The notes under the pieces were generated by a model, which worked only from the letters and a program-made list of their open reading frames with translations, had not been told where the DNA came from and did no database searches. Below, one piece after another: positions 54,611 through 64,000 of a stretch of DNA of 64,000 nt; within the stretch, counting starts at the first letter, position 1, and each line of letters starts with the position of its first letter. The position numbers and the translations under genes were made by a program. Source of the stretch: Coprococcus eutactus (GTDB lineage: Bacteria; Bacillota; Clostridia; Lachnospirales; Lachnospiraceae); contig NZ_CP102278.1 in NCBI RefSeq assembly GCF_025149915.1, positions 1,596,001-1,660,000 of the forward strand, read 5' to 3'.

Positions 54611-56602
54611 TTATTTTCTTTTATGCCTTTTGTTTTCACCCACAGATCTGACATTATCTTTAATTTTTTTGTTTTTTTGAGGTGCCTCTTTATAATTTTT
54701 GTTGTTTGTATTATTTTTCCTTGTATTATTCGAACATACGCAATTTCTACTCTGATTTCTACCCTTGGAAGGTCTATGTTCATGTCCTGAACTGTTTTCC
54801 ATTTTTCTAGGCCTTATCAGACATTTTTTATCAAAGCCTATAAGATCCTGTCTTCCAGCTTTTATGAGTGCCTCTTTTACAAGGTCATAATTCTCAGGCT
54901 TTCTATACATCATGAGTGCTTTCTGCATTGCTTTCTCATGCGGATTATGCGGCACGTATACCGGCTGCATCGTACGCGGATCGACTCCAGTATAATACAT
55001 ACATGTAGAAATGGTCGATGGTGTTGGATAAAAGTCCTGTACCTGTTCCGGCATATACCCTATATCCCGCACATACTCCGCAAGCTCCACTGCTTCTTTA
55101 AGCGTAGAGCCAGGATGCGACGACATCAGATAAGGCACGACAAACTGTTTTTTGCCTGTACGCGCATTCACCTTCTGGTATCTGGCTATGAAACTCTCAT
55201 ATACACTATTCTTCGGTTTTCCCATCATCTTCAGAACATTGTCTGACACATGCTCTGGGGCAACCCTGAGTTGTCCACTTATATGCTTCTCACAGAGTTC
55301 TTTCAAAAACTCATCACTGCTATCTGCCATTACATAATCAAATCGGATTCCCGATCTTATAAACACCTTTTTCACGCCAGGAATAGCCTCAAGTTTTCTA
55401 AGAAGTTCAATGTAATCTTTGTGATCAACCTTCAGATTCCTACACGGTTCTGGGAAAAGGCATTGTTTATTTGTACACACGCCATATCTATCCTGTTTTG
55501 CACATGACTTATGTCTGAAATTCGCCGTTGGACCTCCTACATCATGTATATACCCTTTGAAATCTGGATCGTGCGTCATCTGCTCAGCCTCCCTTATCAA
55601 GGATTCATGACTTCTAGTCTGGATGATTCTTCCCTGATGAAATGTAAGTGCGCAGAAACTACAGCCTCCAAAACAGCCTCTATTGCTCGTCAGACTGAAT
55701 TTGATCTCCGAGATTGCAGGAATCCCACCTTTTGACTCGTATATGGGATGATAGTTATTCATGTAAGGAAGATCGTACACATCATCCATCTCCATCTGTG
55801 TAAGTGGGTAAGCAGGTGGATTCTGCACCACATATCCTCTGTTACCATACCCTTCAACTAGTGTCTTTGCAGAGTATGGATCCGTATTTATATACTGTGT
55901 ATAAAAGCTTCTGGCGTACTCCAGTCTGTCTCGTGTAAGGCTGTCATAATCCGGAAGCAATATAGCATCCTCCGAAACACCTGATATATCCTTGGTCCTA
56001 TAGCAGGTTCCCCTCACATATGTGATATCACTGACATTGATGCCACTGTCAAGAGCCTCAGCTATCTCTATCATACTGTGTTCGCCCATTCCATATGACA
56101 GAATATCAGCAGAGGAATCCACAAGTATGGAATGTTTAAGTTTGTCAGACCAATAATCATAGTGAGCCATTCTTCTGAGGCTGGCCTCGATACCACCTAT
56201 TATGATCGGTACATCCTTGTATGTTCTTCTGATAAGATTACAATACACGGTTGTTGCATAATCAGGTCTGAGTCCCATTTCTCCGCCTGGTGAATATGCA
56301 TCTTTCTGTCTTCTCTTTTTTGATACGGAGTAGTGGTTGACCATAGAATCCATGTTTCCTCCGCACACCAAAAAACCCAGTCTTGGCTTTCCAAAAACAT
56401 CAATGCTTTTGTCGTTTTTCCAATCAGGCTGGGCTATTATACACACTTTATATCCATATCTTTCCAGTAATCTGCTTATGATAGCCGGACCAAATGATGG
56501 ATGGTCAACATAGGCATCACCTATGACAAATACAAAGTCTGCCTCTGACCATCCTCTTTTCTCCATATCATCCCTACAGATCGGCAAAAAATCTTTTTCC
56601 AT
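54611..56602 (-). CDS. YgiQ family radical SAM protein
   Basis: A 663-aa protein of the UPF0313 family, function unknown. The N-terminus [22 protein letters not shown] is family-typical. [18 protein letters not shown] has the CxxxCxxC radical-SAM cluster; further cysteines occur in [17 protein letters not shown]. The C-terminal ~60 residues are basic and Asn-rich and look disordered. It starts 4 nt after mreB, so the two are probably co-transcribed. Confidence 0.93.
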   Translation of the reverse strand: MEKDFLPICRDDMEKRGWSEADFVFVIGDAYVDHPSFGPAIISRLLERYGYKVCIIAQPDWKNDKSIDVFGKPRLGFLVCGGNMDSMVNHYSVSKKRRQKDAYSPGGEMGLRPDYATTVYCNLIRRTYKDVPIIIGGIEASLRRMAHYDYWSDKLKHSILVDSSADILSYGMGEHSMIEIAEALDSGINVSDITYVRGTCYRTKDISGVSEDAILLPDYDSLTRDRLEYARSFYTQYINTDPYSAKTLVEGYGNRGYVVQNPPAYPLTQMEMDDVYDLPYMNNYHPIYESKGGIPAISEIKFSLTSNRGCFGGCSFCALTFHQGRIIQTRSHESLIREAEQMTHDPDFKGYIHDVGGPTANFRHKSCAKQDRYGVCTNKQCLFPEPCRNLKVDHKDYIELLRKLEAIPGVKKVFIRSGIRFDYVMADSSDEFLKELCEKHISGQLRVAPEHVSDNVLKMMGKPKNSVYESFIARYQKVNARTGKKQFVVPYLMSSHPGSTLKEAVELAEYVRDIGYMPEQVQDFYPTPSTISTCMYYTGVDPRTMQPVYVPHNPHEKAMQKALMMYRKPENYDLVKEALIKAGRQDLIGFDKKCLIRPRKMENSSGHEHRPSKGRNQSRNCVCSNNTRKNNTNNKNYKEAPQKNKKIKDNVRSVGENKRHKRK

Positions 56603-56606
56603 AAGT

Positions 56607-57599
56607 TTATTCGTCTTTCTTTTCGTTTATGACCACCGACATTCCAGCGCCGAGCGCAACAGCCTCAAGTGCCTTCTCAGAAACGTATGCTTCTATGCCG
56701 GTTCTCTCCTTTATGAGAGTGTCCATGCCGTATATCAGACTCCCGCCTCCGGTGAGAACTATACCCGACACAGCAATATCAGCCACCAGCTCAGGCGGTG
56801 CAGTCTCAAGAACATTGTGGATTGCTCCAAGGATATGATTTGTTGTCTCCTCAAAGGCTGCCACCGTTTCGTTTGCCGTTATGGTTACCGCCTTAGGAAG
56901 TCCCTTTATCAAGTCACGTCCCTTTATCACATATTCTATATCATCCTCACGTTCTATAACAGAACCTATAGCTATCTTTGCTTTCTCGGCAGACTGATCG
57001 CCAATAAGCAGATTATACTTTCTTCTGACATACCTGACCAAAGCGTTGTCAAAATCATCACCGGCGTACTTGATGGAACTGCTCTCCACCGCGCCTCCAA
57101 GTGATATAACTGCTATATCAGTGGTTCCTCCACCTATATCTACAACCATGCTGCCCTTAGCTTCATGAATATCAACATTTGCTCCAACAGCCGCAGCAAG
57201 AGGTTCTTCCATAACGTAGACCGTCTTTGCTCCTGTCTTATATACAGCCTCTTCAACCGCCCTTCTCTGCACCTCGGTTACACCGCTTGGAACGCAAACA
57301 CATATACGAGGTCTCCCCACACCTGATCTCTTCTCCATGGCACTTCTAATAAATGCCTTGAGCATAATCTCCGCAATCGTATAATCGGATATGACTCCCT
57401 TGTTGAGCGGTCTAACAACATCTATATTCTCCGGCGTCTTACCTATCATCTTCTTGGCTTTTATCCCTATCGCTATTACCTTTTTCGTGGAGACTTCATA
57501 TGCGACAACGGATGGCTGATTAACAACAACCCCCTTGCCTCTGACGCTTATCAATACATTTGATGTTCCTAAATCTACTCCTATATCAGTCGAAAGCAT
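56607..57599 (-). CDS. mreB: MreB/Mbl actin-like cell-shape protein
   Basis: A 330-aa actin-fold ATPase that guides lateral wall synthesis. [13 protein letters not shown] is phosphate-1, [15 protein letters not shown] phosphate-2, and [13 protein letters not shown] the adenosine motif. It has the MreB-type [13 protein letters not shown] block. AAAGGAG precedes the ATG. mreC, mreD and rodA are not adjacent, so this is likely a stand-alone Mbl-type copy. Upstream on the same strand is the coiled-coil pseudo-AAA gene. Confidence 0.95.
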   Translation of the reverse strand: MLSTDIGVDLGTSNVLISVRGKGVVVNQPSVVAYEVSTKKVIAIGIKAKKMIGKTPENIDVVRPLNKGVISDYTIAEIMLKAFIRSAMEKRSGVGRPRICVCVPSGVTEVQRRAVEEAVYKTGAKTVYVMEEPLAAAVGANVDIHEAKGSMVVDIGGGTTDIAVISLGGAVESSSIKYAGDDFDNALVRYVRRKYNLLIGDQSAEKAKIAIGSVIEREDDIEYVIKGRDLIKGLPKAVTITANETVAAFEETTNHILGAIHNVLETAPPELVADIAVSGIVLTGGGSLIYGMDTLIKERTGIEAYVSEKALEAVALGAGMSVVINEKKDE

Positions 57600-57622
57600 A
57601 CAAAATCTCCTTTACACAATTA

Positions 57623-57662
57623 ATGCCAGTACTTATAACACTGATATTATAAGCACTGGCAT
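57623..57662 (-). other. Long hairpin in the mreB leader
   Basis: ATGCCAGT-x-CTTATAA (57623-57638) pairs with TTATAAG-x-ACTGGCAT (57647-57662), 15 pairs with one mismatch. No T-run follows on the minus strand, so it may be a weak terminator for the upstream gene or a structured leader of mreB. Confidence 0.5.
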
Positions 57663-57714
57663 ATTATTTTTCAACAAATTTCTGTCTTTAGCGACAGCAT
57701 ACCTGTCTGTATTA

Positions 57715-60700
57715 CTATTGTACTATTTCTTTTTTCAAAACCTTTTTATCAATTGGATCCCTATTCTCAGCCTTCTTCATAGCATCTTCCATAGCACCAA
57801 GAAGTCTGTCTATATTACCGGACTCCATTCCCATCAAAAGGTTCTTTATGGCTGAATCTGCTCCACTCTCAAGCTTGAATCCTTTCTCTTCAACATAGCA
57901 CTCTGCAACATTGACCATACCATTTTCGTTAATCTGATCGAAATAAATACGGTTGTTGAAAGCTCGTGCCTGAGTCATATTAGATGCAAGCATATTGCTG
58001 AGTGCGGTCTTTTCACCAGTCAGGATAATCTTGATATCATTCTTCTCCGGAGAACACATGTCAACCATTTCTTTAAATCTATCTGGAGTTATAAGACCTG
58101 CGCTCTCGATTATAAGACATCCACCCTTGAGTTTTGCCACGGCTCCACCAAGTTTACCACTGTTTATGACCTTTGCCTTAACTTTAGCCTTAGCATCTGA
58201 CTTACATATTCCCATATCATAATAGAACTTGGCAAAATCCTCACCTATGGTTGTAAGTCCGAATCCGTGCTGTCCAAGTATGACAATATTTTTAGATCTC
58301 TTAGGGTCTACCTTAAGTGTCTGAAGCACATTGACGATCTGAGCCCCTGCAGGTTCAACACCAAGATACTTATAAAGATACTTTGCCTCTGCCGGAAGTG
58401 ATTTGCGTCTTGCAGCAACTACTTCACTTATGGATGCTGCCATCGTCGCCTCTTCATCCTGAGTGATAACATTCGCAGCTTCCTCGATCTTACCCTCTTT
58501 AAGAAGTTCCTCCTGCTTTCTGTATTCTTCTTCTCTCTTTATTGCCTTTTCAAGAACCTTTGCAGCTGCACTTGCCTTACTCTTTATGTCATCGAGCTGT
58601 TTCTTTACATCCGCCTCAGCCTTATCTATTGCAGACAAATCTTTCTTCTTCTTCTCCTCGGCTTCAGCCTTTGCCTGCTTTGCAGCCTCTTTTCTTGCAA
58701 CTACTCTTTCTGCCTGTTCTGTCTTAAGCTCTGAAATTTTATTCTTTATATCAGACTCTTTTTTCTTGGCATCATCAAGAAGTTTCTTTGCATCCGCTTC
58801 AGCCTTGTTCTTCATATCTGCAGCATCTTTATCAGCTTTCATAGCTGCAGTCTGAACCTTCTCAAGTTCCCCAGCCTCAGCATTGGCGTACTTTTCATCC
58901 TCTGACGCAACATATGCCTCATGCTTAGCTTCACGGAGCTTGGCATCCGCACTAATCTTATCCGACTTCTGCTTAGCCTGACTCTCAGCATTCTGTATTT
59001 CAACTTCCTCTGATATCTTCGCCTCTTCAACAATCTGTTCAGCTTCTTCTGCTGACGCTTCTGCCTTTGCGAGCAGATCTTCGGCCTCTACAAGAGACTT
59101 TTTGGCCTGATTAAGTGCATCCTGAGCTTCCGTTTTTGCGGTCTTAAATGATTCATTCTCTTTCTTCGCAGCAACGACATCCGCAGATATCTTCTTACAA
59201 TCTTCTTCAGCAGACTTGATAGACTCAGCTGTTTTCTTTATAAACTCCTCGCTATCAGCAATCTTCTTCTGAACATCCGCCTTTATCTTCTTAGCCTTCT
59301 CAAGAGCCTTTACAGCTTCCTCTTCAGCTTTCTCCGCTTTCTTTAACTCTTCTTTCTGAATTGCAAGTTTGGTATTAGCATCGTTCTTGCTGTTTTTAGC
59401 ATTCTTGATAGACTTTTCAGAATCTGCAAGTTTCTTATTCAGATCATCAAGAGTCTTCTGCGACTTTTCTTCCATCTCAGTTGTGTTCTTGAGATTTGCG
59501 TCAGCCTCTTCCTCAGCTTTCTTTGACTCACTAAATATAGTACCTGCCTTGGTCTTATCTTCTTCCGCAGCTTTAATTATCTTAGCAGCTCTGGCTTCTT
59601 CATCTGCACGTTTCTTCTTTGCAGCATCAAGAGCCTTCTTCTTTTCTATCTCAATATCTGCAAGTTTCTTTTTATCCTCATCCACTGCTTTCTTGAATTC
59701 GGCAGCACTCTTGTCAATATTGTTCTTCTTTGTCTCAGCAAGAACCTTTATAGCTTTATCTGCAACCGCCTGAGCCTCCGTGATAATGCTATTCTTATAT
59801 GTATCAGGATCGCTCTCACTGAGTATCTTATCAGATTCCTTCTTTGCCTTCTCGTTGCTATCTACAATCTCTTTCTCAAGCTTTTCTACAGTCTCTTTGA
59901 GCTCTTTTTCTTCACGCTCAAGAAGCTCAGCATCATTCTTCTTTTTGGCATCAGCTTCCTGTGCCATTTTGGCATCATAACTGTCCTTCTTGATCTTGAA
60001 CTCTTCAAGCTGCTTCTCAAGATCCTTCTGAGACTTTTCACACTCTTCTATAGTCTTTCTGGAGGTTTCAGCGTGTTTCTTTGCTTCTTCGGCATTCTTT
60101 CTGGCATCATCTATAGCCTGCTGTTTCTTTGCTTCAGCCTCTGCCTTTGCCTTTTCAGCCGCTGCTTTCTTTCTCGCATTCTCGGCTTCTTTGCGTTTCT
60201 TCTCCTCCTCGGCTTTCCTCTTAGCTTCTTCCTCTGCCTTCTTCTTGGCTTCTTCTTCAGCCTTCTTCTTAGCTTCCTCTTCCGCCTTCTTCTTAGCTTC
60301 CTCAGCTTCTTTCCTCTTTGCTACCTCTTCAGGACTCTCCTCATCAATATTTGAGAGATTCTTTATTCCAGCTCCAAGGAAATCGTCGTCATCATCATCG
60401 TCATCATCGAAATCGTATAATGACTTAGCATCTGAATTCTGCTTATTTCTATCTGGAAGAATGCTGAACAGATCACCATTGGCATCACTACCAGCCTTCG
60501 GTGATTTAACCTTATTGACCTTGGCGTTCTTATTCTCTACCCATTCGAGAGTCTCTTCCTCTGTATTTTCAGACTCCTCATCATCAAGAATTATATTCTC
60601 TCCGCCTTTCGACTTGACTGTTCCACGATTTGGATCCTCAAGGTTGAGACCACCACCAAGTCCACCTTCTGGCTTGCTTCCAAGGCCACCACCAAGGCCA

Positions 60701-61257
60701 CCACCAAGTCCACCGCCAAGACCGCCCTCAGGCTTACTTCCAAGGCCGCCAAGACCGCCACCGAGTCCGCCTAAACCGCCATCTGGTTTACTTCCAAGGC
60801 CGCTACCAAGGCCGCCTTCCGTTTTACTTCCAAGACCACCGCCGATGCCACCTAAACCGTCCTGCATATCATCGGCAATTCCACCAAGATTAAGACTAAG
60901 TTTTGGCGCTGGTCCATTTTCTTTCTTTTTCTCTTTATCATCAGGCTTCAGCCCTTCACCCTCATTCTGGACCTCTTCCTTCTTCTCGTCCTCTTCAGAT
61001 GTCTCTGGCTCATCTTTCCTCACGATGCCGAGAGCTTCCTCTCTCTTGCGACGTCGTTTCGCTTCAATTCGCTCTAACTCCTCTTTGGACAAAGTTTTGT
61101 GTTGGCTTTTTGTAGTCTCTGCCTCTTTCTTCTTGCCGCCATTTTTGAGAAACTCTTCTTCCTCTTCTCTTTTCTTCTTTGCGGCCTCGGCAGCACGCTC
61201 TTTCTCAAGCTGCGCTTTTATCGCAGCAATCATAGCTTCTGTCTGATCTACAGCCAC
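57715..61257 (-). CDS. Giant coiled-coil protein with C-terminal degenerate AAA (CbxX-like) domain
   Basis: About 1,180 aa. The GTG at 61257 is chosen because AAGGAGG lies 8 nt upstream; the frame is open to a TTG at 61284 without a ribosome site. Regions in order: charged N-terminus; a Gly/Leu-rich repeat tract (residues about 130-205, GLGSKPEGGLGG units); an acidic run with nine Asp (near residue 285); tandem AEEEAKKK units; then coiled coil to about residue 920. The last ~230 residues resemble an AAA domain, but the Walker A reads GQHGFGLTT without the lysine and the Walker B reads LIIESAG without the DE pair, so ATP hydrolysis is unlikely. It could be a cytoskeletal or scaffold protein working with MreB, which lies downstream; that is inference. 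Confidence 0.85.
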   Translation of the reverse strand: MAVDQTEAMIAAIKAQLEKERAAEAAKKKREEEEEFLKNGGKKKEAETTKSQHKTLSKEELERIEAKRRRKREEALGIVRKDEPETSEEDEKKEEVQNEGEGLKPDDKEKKKENGPAPKLSLNLGGIADDMQDGLGGIGGGLGSKTEGGLGSGLGSKPDGGLGGLGGGLGGLGSKPEGGLGGGLGGGLGGGLGSKPEGGLGGGLNLEDPNRGTVKSKGGENIILDDEESENTEEETLEWVENKNAKVNKVKSPKAGSDANGDLFSILPDRNKQNSDAKSLYDFDDDDDDDDDFLGAGIKNLSNIDEESPEEVAKRKEAEEAKKKAEEEAKKKAEEEAKKKAEEEAKRKAEEEKKRKEAENARKKAAAEKAKAEAEAKKQQAIDDARKNAEEAKKHAETSRKTIEECEKSQKDLEKQLEEFKIKKDSYDAKMAQEADAKKKNDAELLEREEKELKETVEKLEKEIVDSNEKAKKESDKILSESDPDTYKNSIITEAQAVADKAIKVLAETKKNNIDKSAAEFKKAVDEDKKKLADIEIEKKKALDAAKKKRADEEARAAKIIKAAEEDKTKAGTIFSESKKAEEEADANLKNTTEMEEKSQKTLDDLNKKLADSEKSIKNAKNSKNDANTKLAIQKEELKKAEKAEEEAVKALEKAKKIKADVQKKIADSEEFIKKTAESIKSAEEDCKKISADVVAAKKENESFKTAKTEAQDALNQAKKSLVEAEDLLAKAEASAEEAEQIVEEAKISEEVEIQNAESQAKQKSDKISADAKLREAKHEAYVASEDEKYANAEAGELEKVQTAAMKADKDAADMKNKAEADAKKLLDDAKKKESDIKNKISELKTEQAERVVARKEAAKQAKAEAEEKKKKDLSAIDKAEADVKKQLDDIKSKASAAAKVLEKAIKREEEYRKQEELLKEGKIEEAANVITQDEEATMAASISEVVAARRKSLPAEAKYLYKYLGVEPAGAQIVNVLQTLKVDPKRSKNIVILGQHGFGLTTIGEDFAKFYYDMGICKSDAKAKVKAKVINSGKLGGAVAKLKGGCLIIESAGLITPDRFKEMVDMCSPEKNDIKIILTGEKTALSNMLASNMTQARAFNNRIYFDQINENGMVNVAECYVEEKGFKLESGADSAIKNLLMGMESGNIDRLLGAMEDAMKKAENRDPIDKKVLKKEIVQ

Positions 61258-61329
61258 TTCCCTCGCCTCCTTCCGCGTGTTCAAATAAAAAGCAATATGG
61301 ATATATATTTATGCTACTTTATTTCATAT

Positions 61330-63852
61330 TTAACCTTTCAACTTAAAATATTTCTTTTCCTTTTTACTATCCTTATCTATCTTCTCATTGAATGGTTTTT
61401 CTATGTTATCGACTTCGGATTTTTCATCAGAATCTTCTGAATCTCTGGCATCTCTAGTGCCGCCAGCATTCGGACCATTCTCTCCATCTGTTTCACCAGT
61501 GTCCTCATCACCTTCCGCACCGAAGTCAAGAATAGACTTAAATTCTGTTTGAAATCTGATCCCAAGTCTTGCCAGCAACCTATCGGTTTCACCTATGAGA
61601 TCCTCTTCTTTTTGAAGGTTCTCCGTTATCTTGGCTTCCTCAGTTTCTATCTGCTCACCCATCTTTAGATTTTTGCCATTTCCCACCTCATACAGTTTTG
61701 CTCCATCCGTATTGTAATCTGGAAACAAACTACTCTTAAAAACAGGGAACTCGGCATATCTTGTCTTCTCTGATTGATATCTTCTGAACGAACGCTCTTC
61801 CCGAACTGGTTCTTCTAAATCTTCCTGATGTTCTTCGGATGGTTCATGGATATTCTCTGATGGAATCTCATAATCTTCATTTTCTGAGACAGGCTCAGTT
61901 TCTTCCACTGATATCTCATTTTCGATATCTGCGTCAACATCAACTTCATATTCAAATTCGGATTCTGCCATCTCATCTGCGAATTCGGCTTCAGGATTCT
62001 CTTCAAAGCTTTCTTCCCCCTGCTCTATCTCCCAAACTTCAGGCTCATCTTTCACCATTTCCTGTTCAGCATCTATCCCATATTCCATCATGGAGCTAGT
62101 TTCAGATTCAGAATCATTGTCATCGTCATCTATATTGTCAAGTTTCTGATCAATCTCAAAATCTTCATTGACATCAACCTCAAACTTTTCAAGAGTCTCA
62201 AGTGCTTTATCAAAATCAAAAGACTCCGTCTCTTCTATATCTGATACTTCTGATACTTCTAATACTTCTGGCTCTTCAGGTTCTTTTATATCTGTATCCG
62301 ATTTTTCAGGTTCAAAATTTTCATTTTCAACAATACCCGTTATTTCTTCATCTGACGTATCGGATCCTGGCTCATCAGAATCTAAATCATCAAATTCCGG
62401 CATATCAGATTCCAAAATATCCGTCTCTGACGTATTCTCCGTCTGTAGCTCCTCTGAAACGCTAATATCGTTTTCCGCTACAAAGAACAAATCATCGTCT
62501 TCATCGGAAAATTCCGGATCAAACGTTTCCTCAGATATACTGTCCGTTTTATCATTTTCTTCTGGCTCCGGCTCATCGCTTTCTTCTGTCATAAGATCTG
62601 CATCTACCATCACAACTTCTTCCGGCTCCTCCTCTATAACAAAGAGGTCCTCCTGTTCATCCGGTTCGCCATTCAAAGCTCTTTCGCCTTCTTCATCTTC
62701 TGCATTATACACAGCCGAGTCCTCGGCTGATATGTTATACGAAGACATCTCTGTCATATCTTGCGATGCGCCTGACTCATCATTTCCAGATTTCATTTCA
62801 GAGCTTTCCGTTTCTGAAACAGCAGATGTTTCAGAAACTGTTTTCTCATCAACATGTGCGGATTCCAACTCACCCGCCTTGCTAGTCACGACTTCACCAA
62901 GGAGTTTTTCTTTATCCATATTCTCAGACAAGATATCCTGCATCTCCTTGTCCACAAGTTCTTCTTCTTTTTTGGACATTATTCCCCACAATCCATGGGA
63001 TCTTTTCTTATCCTTTTTATTTTCTTCCTCTGTCTCTTCCCTTCTCAGTTCCTTCTTATGTTCCTTTTTGTCCTTAGATCTTACCCACATCTGCTTAAAC
63101 TTCATGGAACTAGTGACAGGAGCATCATCTTCCACCATGATCATGATTTTAGCATCCTTAGGATGTATCTTCAAATCATCCTCATCAAGGATCTTTTTCT
63201 CGAATTCTCTGATTTCTTCCTGCTCCGGATCGTCATCGTTCCTGTCTTCACAAGGAAAAATATACACCTTTGATTCCAGGGATTCTGTATTCTCTATAAG
63301 ACTATCCAATGTAGAAAGTCTTGCAGAATTTCTATATTTTGCTTTAAACTCTATCGCCGCCGAATCAAATTTGTCTTTGTTGCGTATATAGGCATGAAGA
63401 AGCAGCATCTCATAATCCCACTCCTCCGATGTCTCCACGTCATTAGCTGACACCAGAATGCTGTAAAGTTCATTCACAGGCTTATGATATGCCTTCGCTA
63501 TCATGTATTCTATTCTGTATGTACCAGCATCTTTACTCTCCTGATTGAATCTGTATATCTCAAAGTAATGCTCCGCCTGCTTTCTAAACCCCATAGAAAG
63601 ATACAGCTTTATGATAGAATAAATGATCTTGTTGCCAGCCGGCGCCATTGAGTGAGCTCTTACCAAAGCTGCTCGCGCATCTGCATAGCGACCATTCTCA
63701 TAATATACTTCACCACAAATCCTTATAAACTGAGGACTGAGAGATTTTGACAGATCCTGATGTTCAAGTATATCAAGAGCAAGACTGTAATCACCATTAT
63801 CAGCAAGTTCTTTTATCTTATTAACACTTGACATACTAATTCCAGTACTCAT
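61330..63852 (-). CDS. Acidic TPR-like scaffold protein, function unknown
   Basis: 840 aa. Residues about 1-180 are helical repeats of TPR type (YSLALDILEHQD, CGEVYYENGRYADARAALVRAH, LYLSMGFRKQAEHYFEIYRF). A short basic linker (KDKKEHKKELRREETEEENKKDKKR) follows near residue 270. The rest, up to about residue 740, is extremely Glu/Asp/Ser-rich and probably disordered, ending with a Lys-rich tail (KKEKKYFKLKG). There is no signal peptide, so it is cytoplasmic. GGGAGG lies 6 nt before the ATG. It is 72 nt upstream of the coiled-coil gene and 38 nt downstream of the rhomboid gene, so they probably form one operon. Confidence 0.82.
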   Translation of the reverse strand: MSTGISMSSVNKIKELADNGDYSLALDILEHQDLSKSLSPQFIRICGEVYYENGRYADARAALVRAHSMAPAGNKIIYSIIKLYLSMGFRKQAEHYFEIYRFNQESKDAGTYRIEYMIAKAYHKPVNELYSILVSANDVETSEEWDYEMLLLHAYIRNKDKFDSAAIEFKAKYRNSARLSTLDSLIENTESLESKVYIFPCEDRNDDDPEQEEIREFEKKILDEDDLKIHPKDAKIMIMVEDDAPVTSSMKFKQMWVRSKDKKEHKKELRREETEEENKKDKKRSHGLWGIMSKKEEELVDKEMQDILSENMDKEKLLGEVVTSKAGELESAHVDEKTVSETSAVSETESSEMKSGNDESGASQDMTEMSSYNISAEDSAVYNAEDEEGERALNGEPDEQEDLFVIEEEPEEVVMVDADLMTEESDEPEPEENDKTDSISEETFDPEFSDEDDDLFFVAENDISVSEELQTENTSETDILESDMPEFDDLDSDEPGSDTSDEEITGIVENENFEPEKSDTDIKEPEEPEVLEVSEVSDIEETESFDFDKALETLEKFEVDVNEDFEIDQKLDNIDDDDNDSESETSSMMEYGIDAEQEMVKDEPEVWEIEQGEESFEENPEAEFADEMAESEFEYEVDVDADIENEISVEETEPVSENEDYEIPSENIHEPSEEHQEDLEEPVREERSFRRYQSEKTRYAEFPVFKSSLFPDYNTDGAKLYEVGNGKNLKMGEQIETEEAKITENLQKEEDLIGETDRLLARLGIRFQTEFKSILDFGAEGDEDTGETDGENGPNAGGTRDARDSEDSDEKSEVDNIEKPFNEKIDKDSKKEKKYFKLKG

Positions 63853-63890
63853 ACCCTGCCTCCCGCATTTTTGTCGTCGATATATTTTAT

Positions 63891-64000
63891 CATAACCAGC
63901 TATTCTTTACAACCTTTTGATTGACCAGCAAAAGGACGATCCCAGCCAGTATTCCAGCCATAAATCCCGCTGCATGGGCAACATTATCAATGCCTTCCGA
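63891..64000 (-). CDS. Rhomboid family intramembrane serine protease, C-terminal part
   Basis: Only the last 36 codons are in the window. GIDNVAHAAGFMAGILAGIVLLLVN is split across the end of a rhomboid fold: the H in the VAHAAGFMAG block is the catalytic His of the Ser-His dyad, in the last core helix. The rest of the gene, with the GxSG serine, lies beyond base 64000. It is first in the visible part of the run toward mreB. Confidence 0.75.

Noticed and set aside
60191..61246. 351-codon plus-strand open frame rich in Ser and Pro
   Set aside because: It is antisense to the low-complexity part of the coiled-coil gene; the composition is the mirror of Lys/Glu and Gly codons and there is no ribosome site.
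62168..63391. 407-codon plus-strand Ser-rich open frame
   Set aside because: It mirrors the Glu/Asp-rich codons of the acidic TPR gene and has no independent gene signals.

Overview
The window looks like a chromosome segment of a low-to-moderate G+C Gram-positive anaerobe of the Clostridia, most likely a butyrate-producing Lachnospiraceae (Coprococcus-like). The basis is a complete butyryl-CoA cluster (thl-crt-hbd-bcd-etfB-etfA), a clostridial gene order around rplS-lepB-rbgA-rnhB and secG-rnr-smpB-ssrA, a tmRNA tag reading ANDNLAYAA, sigma-A type promoters and strong GGAGG ribosome sites. The species assignment is inference. Almost all genes lie on the minus strand; only three convincing genes are on the plus strand.

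Layout from low to high coordinates. 1-6612: a giant secreted Cna-B/SpaA adhesin, C-terminus off the window. 6738-16731: a housekeeping run (gpsA; then plsY, der, DUF512 radical SAM, pgeF, yraN, rnhB, lepB, rbgA, a second lepB and rplS, transcribed from the rplS end). 16891-23266: an accessory block between rplS and ssrA, with decayed ATPase genes, an orphan 674-aa plus-strand protein, a ClpX-like AAA+ protein with an unfamiliar N-terminal half, and two divergent signal-peptidase-like membrane proteins. 23374-27459: ssrA, a small membrane protein, smpB, rnr, secG. 27652-30870: a thiamine salvage operon (thiM, thiE, HAD-ThiD fusion) behind a TPP riboswitch with a terminator. 30856-33867: mscL with a zinc-ribbon tail, gpmI and an exonuclease III. 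34214-38832: a large secreted GH16 glucanase divergent from an AraC regulator. 38966-42288: tpiA, pgk, gap. 42623-45810: a PHP-type histidinol phosphatase, mnmA and a cysteine desulfurase. 45972-47459: a MATE exporter. 48121-54398: the butyrate operon. 54611-64000: YgiQ radical SAM, MreB, a huge coiled-coil protein with a degenerate AAA domain, an acidic TPR-like protein and the C-terminus of a rhomboid protease.

How the genes work together. gap, pgk, tpiA and gpmI supply lower glycolysis. Acetyl-CoA is condensed by thl and reduced through hbd, crt and bcd/EtfAB to butyryl-CoA, which re-oxidises NADH. The GH16 enzyme and its AraC neighbour suggest growth on a beta-glucan. rnr, smpB and ssrA form the ribosome-rescue set. 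mnmA and the cysteine desulfurase make the 2-thio group of wobble uridine.

The most unusual parts are the ssrA-rplS accessory block, where one S26-like protein keeps the likely Ser/Lys pair and its neighbour keeps other S26 motifs but has lost the dyad, and the MreB-linked coiled-coil protein whose Walker A lysine is missing. No CRISPR array, rRNA, tRNA gene, transposase or integrase was seen. All database-dependent identities here come from motif recognition, not from searches.
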